NCBI RefSeq assembly: GCF_000350105.1
Contig: NZ_CAIY01000044.1
Location: 62,001 to 126,000, forward strand
Origin: Richelia intracellularis HH01
GTDB lineage: Bacteria; Cyanobacteriota; Cyanobacteriia; Cyanobacteriales; Nostocaceae
Direction of reading: 5' to 3'
DNA: 64,000 bases
In this document: piece by piece, positions 56,190-64,000 of the stretch
How positions within the stretch are numbered: position 1 is the first letter of the stretch
Layout of the letters: each line of letters opens with the position of its first letter
Notes under the pieces: generated by a model
What the model saw: the letters and a program-made list of their open reading frames with translations, nothing else
Database searches by the model: none
What the model was told of the DNA's origin: nothing
Program-made: the position numbers and the translations under genes

Positions 56190-57059
56190 CTAAATATTTG
56201 TTCCCTTGAATAATCCTTTAGGGCGAATCAATAGTACAGCTATCATAATTGCCAAAGCTACCGCCTGTTTATACTGAGAACCTAACCATGGGGTGCTAAT
56301 TTCTTGCACAGTACCAATAATAAAAGCACCAGCAACTGCACCATATGGATTACCAATTCCCCCCAAAATTACGGAAGCAAATAAAGGCAAAATTAAGAAC
56401 CAACCCATATTTGGTCTAATAGTAGTAATCAGACCATACATACTACCACTTAGTGAAGTAATACTACCAATAATTACCCATGTCCAAATAATTACTTTAT
56501 CGACATTAATACCAGATATTCTAGCCAAATTTATATCATCTGCCACTGCACGCATTGCCTTACCAATTTTTGTCTTCTGTAGGAGGTAGTTTAGGGCCAA
56601 AATGGCCGCTACAGTCAAAATCAGTACTAGCAATTGATTTTGAGGTATATTCAGACCAAATATTTTTAAAGCAGGAGTAACCGGTAAATTATAGTTTTTG
56701 TTACCTCCACCCCAAATGAAAATGATGCTATTCCGCAATAATAAAGCTAGTCCAATGGAAATAATAATAAAAGTAGTTGACTTGGCTTGAATACACCGCA
56801 TTCTTGACCAGAGCAATTTTTCTGATAAGAGTATGAAACTAACAGTTCCGACTGCTGCTATTACCACCGATATCAAAATATTTATCCCTAGTGAATTAGC
56901 TAGTAAGGTCAAGTAAGCACCAAGGGTGATAAGGTCACCATGAGCAAAATTAGACAAACCCAAAATACCATATGTAAGAGTCAGTCCAATAGATGCCAAT
57001 GCAATAATGCTCCCTAAAGCGATTCCATTAACTATTAATTGGGCAAATTGTATGTCCAT
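56190..57059 (-). CDS. natD: Branched-chain/neutral amino-acid ABC permease, NatD/LivH-like
   Basis: 289 aa from ATG 57059 (MDIQFAQLIVNGIALGSIIA), preceded by GGAAG. The frame runs 32 codons further to a TTG that lies inside a tandem duplication, so that longer form is not credible. About eight membrane helices; LivH signature GLTLTYGILGLSNFAHGDLI and the EAA-like loop GKAMRAVADDINLARISGIN. It probably pairs with the NatB-like binding protein at 25.6 kb. Partner permease and ATPases are outside the window. Confidence 0.88.
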   Translation of the reverse strand: MDIQFAQLIVNGIALGSIIALASIGLTLTYGILGLSNFAHGDLITLGAYLTLLANSLGINILISVVIAAVGTVSFILLSEKLLWSRMRCIQAKSTTFIIISIGLALLLRNSIIFIWGGGNKNYNLPVTPALKIFGLNIPQNQLLVLILTVAAILALNYLLQKTKIGKAMRAVADDINLARISGINVDKVIIWTWVIIGSITSLSGSMYGLITTIRPNMGWFLILPLFASVILGGIGNPYGAVAGAFIIGTVQEISTPWLGSQYKQAVALAIMIAVLLIRPKGLFKGTNI

Positions 57060-58173
57060 AATCTTCCAAATATTTACTTTAAAACTCCAATAATTACGAT
57101 TAATCAAAACTTTAAGATTCATTTTCATCCCTATCAGGGGTTTGGCTCTGGCCAATTTATATATTTGGCTCTGGCCAATTTATATATGAATATTAAAAAT
57201 CAAACAAGAGAAACCTTTTCTTAATCTTTATGCTCCTCCACACAGGTAGCGTTTAAAAAATCAAGCATTACTGTACACAAGCCTTTTTAATTATAGATTG
57301 TGAATACACTGAAAATAGGACATTTGTAAGTGAAATAAGCAGAGTCAACGCCAATAATCCGAAATCTCAATAATAAAAATTTTTCAGAGATCCAATTTCT
57401 GAAGCTTAATATGGAAAATACAAGCATGAAGCCAACATGTTGTTAATCATAAACACAATTTTCTATGTTTTGCTAGAAGTAATTATACAAATGATTTATC
57501 AGTGTTTACACCTTATTATTAACATTACGTGCTTTCATCGCAGCAAGCAAGTTTAAACATTCTTCTATATGCCACTAAATATCCTCATAGTCGTCATATG
57601 AGCTCATCAATCTCAATAGGAAACCACATAGCAAACATAATATTTGACTTAATCACTGTGATATGGGATTTCTTATGGGATAAATGGTAAGTTATGATTG
57701 TTATGTTTTTTAGTAATCTTGTAAACCCCAAGGAATGAGGGGTTATGCATTACTCAGTTTAAATTTTCCACAATGATAATATTCTTATAAAATTTTGATT
57801 TCGTTTAGTTTATGGAGTGTTTGCAAGTAGGCTGGGACTATGAGCTTTTGCACAAAATAAATGCAATGACTTGTATATTCATGTGAGCTTTATTATGGTA
57901 TTATTATGGACGTGGATTTCTGCCTCTAATGGCTTCTTTTAATACCCTCTCAAACCACAATAGTATTATAAAATAATACACTACTATCCAGTTGCACTTG
58001 TCCTTGTTGCACTTAATAGTTTTGATATACTATGAATTTAGTAGTTTAGTTATGTGAAGATCAAGAAGGTATAAAATACCATGATATAAAATCATACTTT
58101 GTATTTTATATTGGGGACTTGAATATTAGTCAAGAGCCTTATTAATATCTATTTTTCACCGGTCTATGCGACC
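57060..58173. other. AT-rich gap upstream of natD and the kinase
   Basis: 1.1 kb between divergent genes. Contains the 23-bp tandem duplication at 57141-57186; nothing else recognised. Confidence 0.45.
57141..57186. repeat. Tandem duplication, 23 bp x 2, upstream of natD
   Basis: Two exact copies (57141-57163, 57164-57186) beginning TTTGGCTCTGGCCAATTTAT. About 80 bases upstream of the natD start. Confidence 0.9.
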
Positions 58174-59994
58174 ATGCCGCAGTCTTCAAGGTTACCAGAA
58201 AGTAATTCCCAATTAGATAAATCGTCAAACCTTTTGACGGCAATTCAACGAGTGAATGCTGAATTGTGGTTGGAGCGGAGCTTGAGGCGCTTGCAAAGTC
58301 GTCTCAGTATGGAATTAAGTCGGGTCTTATGCCTGAAAATAAAATTATTTTCAGAGGCAGATTTTTTCCAACTTATATTGGAACAATTACAAATTGCTCT
58401 AGAGGATTATCCTTCTAGTGTTTTCCACCAGGGTTGCTTGGCAGTTGCACTAGTGCAAGCAAAGGCTTCTTTTGGTTCGATCTGCTACCTCGTTAGATCA
58501 TCTCAGAAAGAGTTAAAAGATAAACGAGCAAGCATAATTCCCACTGAGGAGAATCAGCTATCCCTAAAATTGTCTGCAGAAATTACACTTGAGGAATTAC
58601 AAAGCCTAGAACACCAGTTTCCCCAAAAAGCTTGGTGTTTGCCTAGTAGTTATTCTGCCTACTCAGCATGGCTGATTATGGATGTAACATTTTCCCTGTC
58701 TGGTGATGAAACCCAGATTATATCTGGGTTTATGACGGGTGCAGCCCAGCAATGTACTCAAATTTTGGAGCAGTTGAGGCAAATACTGGATTTACAGAAT
58801 TATTGTCAGAACCTACAAACATTTAATAAGAACTTAGAACGAACTAATCAACTCAAAAATAAATTTCTGGCAAGTACCAGCCATGAAATACGTACCCCCT
58901 TGAGCTCAATTCTTGGTTTTACCCAATTAATTCTGGCTCAAGGTTACGAAAAAAGTAGGGAAAAGCACCAGGAGTATTTAAATATAATCCTTTCCAGTGG
59001 AAAGCATTTATTGGCATTGATTAACGATATTTTAGACCTGTCTAAGATTGAGGCTGATCAATTGGACATACATTGGGAAAAAGTAAATATAACAGAATTA
59101 TGTAGTAGCGTTTTAGCCTTGGTTAAAGAGAAGGCAGGTAATAAGGGTTTAAAACTGCAAGTAGAGATAGATGAAAACATTCCTACTCTGGTAGCAGATT
59201 CCCTTAGGGTAAAGCAAATGTTATTAAATTTACTTTTTAATGCTCTCAAATTTACTGCTACTGGGACAGTCGGGTTAAGGGTATGCTATGATGATTCGTT
59301 TATAAGTTTCACCATATGGGATACAGGTAGAGGTATCCCCAAAGAGCTTCAGGACCAACTGTTTCAACCATATTGCCAAATCACAAATTCTGTTAGCAAT
59401 CGTCAAGAGGGCACAGGTTTAGGATTAGTTGTTACTAAGAAACTGGCAGAAATACATGGTGGTTGGATTGAAGTGGAATCAGATATAAATCAAGGTTCCC
59501 AGTTCACTATTTTCTTGCCTTTAACACCAAATGCTGTATTGCAGTTAGACAATTTTCCTCAGTTCCTAGCAGAAGCAGATAAAATAGAATCAGAAGAAAT
59601 GCTAGGAACATCTGTATCTCTACATCCTATTTCCTTAGATGTCTTGTTACTAGAGGACGACTTAGACAATGCTCATGTAATACAAACATTTTTAAAAAAT
59701 AAGGGTTATTGGGTCACTTGGGTTAAAAGTGCAGCAGAAGTTTGGAAGGTGTTGACACAGATCAGCCCCGCTGTTATTCTCTTGGATATTCAATTACCTG
59801 ACAGCAAAAGTTTTGAACTAATCAAACGACTACGTCAACACGATAAATACCAACATATCCCCCTTATTGCCCAAACTGCCATGGCAATGCAAGGAGATCG
59901 TGAAGCTTGTTTGAGCGCAGGGGTAAATGATTACATTTCCAAACCAATCGACTTGTCAGAATTGACAAGAATAATTTCTAAATACGTTAGGTAG
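58174..59994 (+). CDS. Hybrid sensor histidine kinase
   Basis: 606 aa. N-terminal region (1-200) resembles a DICT/GAF-like sensory part (FQLILEQLQIALEDYP; CLAVALVQAKASFGSI) without membrane helices, then a coiled-coil linker, HisKA with H237 (STSHEIRTPLSSILGF), HATPase with N-box N352/N356, DTGRG at 383-387 and GTGLGL at 413-418, and a C-terminal receiver with D538 (VILLDIQLPD) and K590. A soluble phosphorelay kinase. No partner regulator is adjacent; the signal is unknown. Confidence 0.9.
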   Translation: MPQSSRLPESNSQLDKSSNLLTAIQRVNAELWLERSLRRLQSRLSMELSRVLCLKIKLFSEADFFQLILEQLQIALEDYPSSVFHQGCLAVALVQAKASFGSICYLVRSSQKELKDKRASIIPTEENQLSLKLSAEITLEELQSLEHQFPQKAWCLPSSYSAYSAWLIMDVTFSLSGDETQIISGFMTGAAQQCTQILEQLRQILDLQNYCQNLQTFNKNLERTNQLKNKFLASTSHEIRTPLSSILGFTQLILAQGYEKSREKHQEYLNIILSSGKHLLALINDILDLSKIEADQLDIHWEKVNITELCSSVLALVKEKAGNKGLKLQVEIDENIPTLVADSLRVKQMLLNLLFNALKFTATGTVGLRVCYDDSFISFTIWDTGRGIPKELQDQLFQPYCQITNSVSNRQEGTGLGLVVTKKLAEIHGGWIEVESDINQGSQFTIFLPLTPNAVLQLDNFPQFLAEADKIESEEMLGTSVSLHPISLDVLLLEDDLDNAHVIQTFLKNKGYWVTWVKSAAEVWKVLTQISPAVILLDIQLPDSKSFELIKRLRQHDKYQHIPLIAQTAMAMQGDREACLSAGVNDYISKPIDLSELTRIISKYVR

Positions 59995-60123
59995 GTTCGC
60001 TTGAGAGAGTTGTTCTCCTCCCTGCAAGGACAATTAAAGCCTCCTAGATCAAAGCCCAAGACAAGCAATTATCTGGGGCCTTATTAATTATTCCTTAGTC
60101 AGGAGCTACGCTAGCCCAGTTTA

Positions 60124-60729
60124 CTAAATAGTAGAGAAGTAAACTTTGGACTTAATAGGGTCAGGATTCATAGTTTTATCACCTGGCTGCCAACCTGCAG
60201 GACATACCTCGTCAGGATGGGATTGAACATACTGAATGGCTTGTAGAGTCCTTAAGGTTTCATCAACATTACGACCAAAAGCCAGGTTGTTGATTGTGGC
60301 ATGCTGAGTCATGCCATCTTTATCAATGATAAATAAACCACGTAAGGCAATACCCGCAGATTGATCAAGGACATTATAGCTAGCACTTATCTCTTTTTTT
60401 ATATCCGAAACTAGAGGATAGTTCAAATCACCTACACCACCAAGTTTACGATCAGTTTGAATCCATGCTAAATGAGAAAATTCACTATCAACTGAAACAC
60501 CTAGAATTTCTGTGTTAAGTCTATTGAATTCTTCATAGCGATCACTAAAAGCTGTAATTTCTGTTGGACAAACAAAAGTAAAGTCTAAAGGATAAAAAAA
60601 TAGAACGACATATCTACCACGATAGTCGGAAAGCTTAATGGTCTTAAATTCTTGATCCACTACAGCAGTTGCTGTAAAGTCAGGAGCCTGCTGTCCAACG
60701 CGGATACACCCTTCTGCTGCAATTGACAT
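60124..60729 (-). CDS. Typical 2-Cys peroxiredoxin
   Basis: 201 aa. Peroxidatic C54 (FTFVCPTE) and resolving C175 (DEVCPAGW), with the catalytic PLDFTFVCP block and a GGVGDL element. Reduces hydrogen peroxide and alkyl peroxides using thioredoxin in the cytosol. The C-terminus ends KSKVYFSTI, containing the YF motif linked to overoxidation-sensitive enzymes. Stands alone. Confidence 0.95.
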   Translation of the reverse strand: MSIAAEGCIRVGQQAPDFTATAVVDQEFKTIKLSDYRGRYVVLFFYPLDFTFVCPTEITAFSDRYEEFNRLNTEILGVSVDSEFSHLAWIQTDRKLGGVGDLNYPLVSDIKKEISASYNVLDQSAGIALRGLFIIDKDGMTQHATINNLAFGRNVDETLRTLQAIQYVQSHPDEVCPAGWQPGDKTMNPDPIKSKVYFSTI

Positions 60730-61685
60730 ACACTAATTCTCCTTGAGTTTTATATGTATCTGGTAGTGTTTTATGGTATGGGCTGAACCTGACCCTGCCA
60801 TATTATGCTTACAAGCTTGACTGTTCTTAATAAGTTATAAAACCAATCAAGCACTTAATCTTTAACTAGGCAAAATCTTACTTGCTTTCTGGGTAAAATC
60901 TTAATATGTCAGATTATCTTATTAAATTACGGACAACCAGACCTTACCCATCTAGTATTCCAAAATGTGGTAATTTTCTAACAATTTATCAGTGCTTTAT
61001 TATAGGACTCTACGAATATATCATAGTCATAACGATTTTGATTGGTGTATAAAAAGTTCAGATATTTAAAGGGTAGCTGTTAATCATTGTTTTGCAAGTG
61101 ATTCAGCATAAGATTTACACTCACACTTATCATGAGTGGCTATTTATCCCTGAGATTACGCTCATTAATCATAGTTTGAAATTTTTTCAATTAATTTAGG
61201 ATGATGAATCCCTAGTAGAGATATTCTTAGTTGTTAGAAAAAGAATTATTTGGTAATTTTTAGCATTTAAGCTAGATTTATGATGAATGTCAGTTTTATG
61301 GAATACGGTATTGAACTTATGCCTAGTTGGAAGAAGTACAACAGGGCTTATGGAATAAGTATTATATATACAAACCTGACAGACTCTTGATCCACAGTCA
61401 AATAATAAATCAGTTTTAGGTAAAGAGTTAGGATAGCCTGTATTTGTTTTAATTACTAGCTATAAGCCTGAGAATATGTTAACTCATAGTTTTGTAGACA
61501 GTGATAAATTTCTCACCAGCTTTTTTGTATATATTATTCTCAGACTATGAAACTAGGCTCAAACTTAAATATAAGTAAGAAGTCATAATTCACTATTCAT
61601 GATGGTTTGTAAATAACATTGATTCACTTTTATCTATAGATAATTATTAATTTCAAATTTTTTGTGAAAACTCTTGAAATCCCAC
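60730..61685. other. Gap between purM and peroxiredoxin
   Basis: 955 bases, AT-rich, no supported feature. The peroxiredoxin promoter lies at the left end. Confidence 0.45.
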
Positions 61686-62710
61686 TTAGGGAAATCCTAG
61701 TATCTCACCTGTACCATTAACTACTTCACCAATTGCAAAAGCTGATATATCATACTTTTGAAAAAAATCTATGGCTAATTTCAATTGCTGTACTGGTAAT
61801 AATAAGACAAAACCAATACCCATATTAAAAGTATCATACATGACTTGAGGACTAATTCCTCCAGTTTCTGCCAACCATTGAAATACTGGTAACGTAGGGA
61901 TGTTTTTAACATCTATTTCTATAGATTGTCCTTCACCCAAACACCTAGGTAGGTTTTCCGGTAATCCACCCCCAGTAATATGAGCCATGGCATGGATATC
62001 TATGCCTGCTTGACGTGCAGCTAGTACTGGTTTGACATAAATATGGGTGGGTATGGTAAATATTTCCCCTAAACTTTGACCATTAAATATAGTGGGGCGG
62101 GCACTCCATTTTAATTTCTTGTTCGCAATAATCTCCCTTACCAAGCTGTAACCATTACTATGTAAACCAGAACTCGGCAAAGCAATCGCAATATCGCCTA
62201 TTTGCACCCGAGAACCATCCAAAATTTGCCTTTTTTCCACAACTCCCACGCAAAAACCGGCTAAATCATACTCACCTAATTGGTAAAACCCCGGCATTTC
62301 TGCGGTTTCCCCTCCTAGCAAAGCACAGCCAGCTTGCTTACAACCATGGGCAATACCTGCCACCACATCCAATAAATTTTCCGGTTCCAGTTTCCCAGTT
62401 GCCAAATAATCTAGAAAAAATAAGGGCTCAGCACCAGATGTTAATACATCATTAACACACATTGCTACTAAATCAATGCCAACTATATGATGGCAACCAG
62501 TAACCTGGGCAATTTTCAGCTTAGTTCCAACACCATCAGTTCCAGAAACCAGAACTGGTTCTTTGTAACCTTCTGCTAATTGAAAACAACCACCAAACCC
62601 CCTAAACCCCCAATTACTTCCGGGCGGAAAGTACTATGTACAGAACTGCGGATTCTTTCTACAAAGGATTTACCAGCTTTAATATCAACTCCTGCGTCCT
62701 TATAATCCAT
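61686..62710 (-). CDS. purM: Phosphoribosylformylglycinamidine cyclo-ligase (AIR synthase), interrupted by a one-base frameshift
   Basis: The start at ATG 62710 gives [20 protein letters not shown] and reads to [13 protein letters not shown], then stops. In another frame the gene continues as [20 protein letters not shown]..., through [20 protein letters not shown], to a normal end at 61686. The break is at GGGGGTTT (G5, 62598-62602); one more base there restores [15 protein letters not shown]. Rejoined length is about 341 aa, normal for PurM. Being a needed purine enzyme, an assembly error or recoding is as likely as a real knock-out. The ATP/substrate region [11 protein letters not shown] and [13 protein letters not shown] are intact. 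Confidence 0.9.
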
Positions 62711-63193
62711 GAAATTAAAATAATGCAAGTTTCCACAACAAAAATTATGAATTAACTGTTAAAATAACTCATAACTCCAATTAAAATACCTCATTTTGAA
62801 TCCCATCACATTATCAATATCAATCTAAGCTTATTAAATCTTGGTTAATATATTTCAAGAGTTGTATATGTTCCTTATGCAGTAGGATTTACTTCGTATT
62901 GCTCCAATTTTATTAGATATAGTTATCTTGATAAGTAAATTTTAGATACTCTATCTATAGATGATAAATATAATTCTTGCCTGTCCACAAAAAACATAAA
63001 ATAAAGGGCAAAAAAGCAAATTTGTTTATTAAACCATCATTAGAAACTTTCATATTAAACTATGGTAGTTCATAGTATTTTTGAAATAGTCATTGAAAAG
63101 ACTGAATCATAATTTGTAGTGAACTAAGAGTAAATATTTTGATGCTTACTCACAAATTGTTTATTGGGTTATTAATTGACTTTGATTATAACT
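62711..63193. other. Gap between sodX and purM
   Basis: 480 bases, AT-rich; nothing supported. Confidence 0.4.
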
Positions 63194-63538
63194 CTAAGGA
63201 AATCTACCCGTGACTTTACCTATGATATTTTGAATTCGCAAAAAACCATAATGGCGACTATCAGTGCTTTCAGAATAGTTGTCCCCTACTAGAAAGCAAG
63301 AGCCATCCTCAAGCACTGCAGCTACTCTTTTAACTATTTTTTCCCCTTGAAACGGGAGTTGTGCAATAACTATATCGCCTACTTGTGGGTAGATTTGTTT
63401 ATAGGCTTGAGTATCTACTAGGATTTCTTCCCCTGATTGTAATAGGGGAATCATCGAAGAACCTATTACACGAAATCTCTTCCTGAAGCCAAAAATTAAT
63501 AGTAATAACTTTTTAGAGGTTTCAAGCCACTCAAGCAT
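63194..63538 (-). CDS. sodX: Nickel superoxide dismutase maturation protease (S26 family)
   Basis: 114 aa from ATG 63538 (MLEWLETSKKLLLLIFGFRK); a TTG at 63562 would add eight residues. Signal-peptidase-like fold with catalytic Ser28 (VIGSSMIPLL) and Lys70 (EKIVKRVAAV), plus the box GDNYSESTDSRHYG. One short hydrophobic N-terminal segment. It removes the leader of Ni-SOD so that His1 becomes free to bind nickel. Immediately downstream of sodN on the same strand, which settles the assignment over general signal peptidase. Confidence 0.9.
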   Translation of the reverse strand: MLEWLETSKKLLLLIFGFRKRFRVIGSSMIPLLQSGEEILVDTQAYKQIYPQVGDIVIAQLPFQGEKIVKRVAAVLEDGSCFLVGDNYSESTDSRHYGFLRIQNIIGKVTGRFP

Positions 63539-63569
63539 AACTCCAAAGGGAAACACCACCAAATTATTT

Positions 63570-64000
63570 CTAGCTACTAGCTTTATACCAGGAAATATCT
63601 CGCTTCTTGGTAGACCAGAATATTTGATGGATATTTTGCACTGAATCCATTAGTTCTTGAGCATTTTTTAGACTTACTTCTACCTTACAAGCAGAACATA
63701 GTTTTGCTGCTTTCCAAAAAATATCATGTAAGTCAGGATATTGTTCAATATGGATTGGTTTAAAGTAATCGGTCCAAAGAATCAACAAATCATCTTTGGT
63801 TTTTTGAGCCTGCTCTTCCTTGATGGATATATAGCGAGACAAGAGATTCTGATAAGCAATATGAGCTGCTTTATCACCAGTAGCAGGTACTTCCAAATCT
63901 ATGATTTTCTTAGTCATAGACAATACTGCCTCTGCAGTAATTCTCGCAGAGGCGGGATCGTAAACCCCACAGGGACCATCACAATGAGCATGTACTTCTG
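63570..64000 (-). CDS. sodN: Nickel superoxide dismutase precursor (5' end off the window)
   Basis: The frame stays open to the right edge; its N-terminal end is not included. The nickel hook is visible at about 63957-63991: HAHCDGPCGVYD, with His1, Cys2 and Cys6 as Ni ligands after leader removal. The rest is a four-helix protein (KAAHIAYQNLLSRYISIKEE; LLILWTDYFKPIHIEQYPDL; FWKAAKLCSACKVEVSLKNA) ending YKASS. Dismutates superoxide. Followed by sodX 31 bases after the stop. The internal ATG at 63923 is not the start. Confidence 0.93.
   Translation of the reverse strand, partial: EVHAHCDGPCGVYDPASARITAEAVLSMTKKIIDLEVPATGDKAAHIAYQNLLSRYISIKEEQAQKTKDDLLILWTDYFKPIHIEQYPDLHDIFWKAAKLCSACKVEVSLKNAQELMDSVQNIHQIFWSTKKRDISWYKASS

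Noticed and set aside
57060-57155. Longer natD start at TTG 57155
   Set aside because: That start lies inside a 23-bp tandem duplication and adds residues unlike other LivH proteins; ATG 57059 has an RBS.

Overview
The window comes from a heterocyst-forming cyanobacterium (order Nostocales). It carries devBCA (the heterocyst glycolipid exporter), phycobilin synthesis (pcyA), photosystem II small subunits (psbM, psbK), the plant-type carotenoid pair crtP/crtB, the response regulator RpaB and neutral amino-acid (Nat) transporter parts. The DNA is very AT-rich. By my own addition of the coding intervals only about half of it is coding; many genes stand alone in 1-3 kb AT-rich gaps, and at least one gene is plainly decayed. 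Together this suggests a genome-reduced symbiont such as Richelia (or a Nostoc azollae-like lineage). The assignment is inference, since no marker gene was compared.

Layout. 0-9 kb: the end of dnaE, an orphan PD-(D/E)XK-like protein, devB-devC-devA (minus) and pcyA (minus). 11.4-15.7 kb: the ribosomal/transcription cluster rplS-trnW-secE-nusG-rplK-rplA-rplJ-rplL, all minus, with a probable L10 leader and an rplL terminator. 17-20.6 kb: psbM, a 2Fe-2S ferredoxin, psbK and tgt. psbM (37 aa) and psbK (45 aa) were found by reading the minus strand directly. 21-25.3 kb: a PhzF-family protein, crtP, crtB and tRNA-Ser. 25.5-31.5 kb: a natB-like binding protein and glgP. 33-39 kb: a small membrane protein, dapB, a conserved membrane protein, a strong sRNA candidate and a HAD phosphatase. 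40.6-44 kb: radA divergent from rpaB, then a CCB-type cytochrome b6 heme-attachment factor. 45.6-47 kb: a decayed VanZ/LamG gene. 47.5-52 kb: a membrane/coiled-coil protein, a DUF1350 hydrolase, a REC-PP2C phosphatase, a STAS protein and an HTH-GrpE protein. 53.6-64 kb: petF, cysH, a natD-like permease, a hybrid histidine kinase, 2-Cys peroxiredoxin, purM, and sodX with sodN running off the right edge.

Three genes (devB, ccb, purM) each need a single -1 shift, and in each case the break lies at a homopolymer that fits a slippery heptamer. Possible causes are homopolymer undercalling in the assembly, real early decay, or slippage-based rescue at poly(A) tracts as described for insect endosymbionts.

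Second, long perfect or near-perfect inverted repeats of unrelated sequence are scattered through the gaps. One 24-bp-arm palindrome lies inside the dapB reading frame without breaking it. This points to a mutational or selective process that makes perfect palindromes rather than to a mobile repeat family. I saw no CRISPR array, intact insertion sequence, phage module or rRNA gene.
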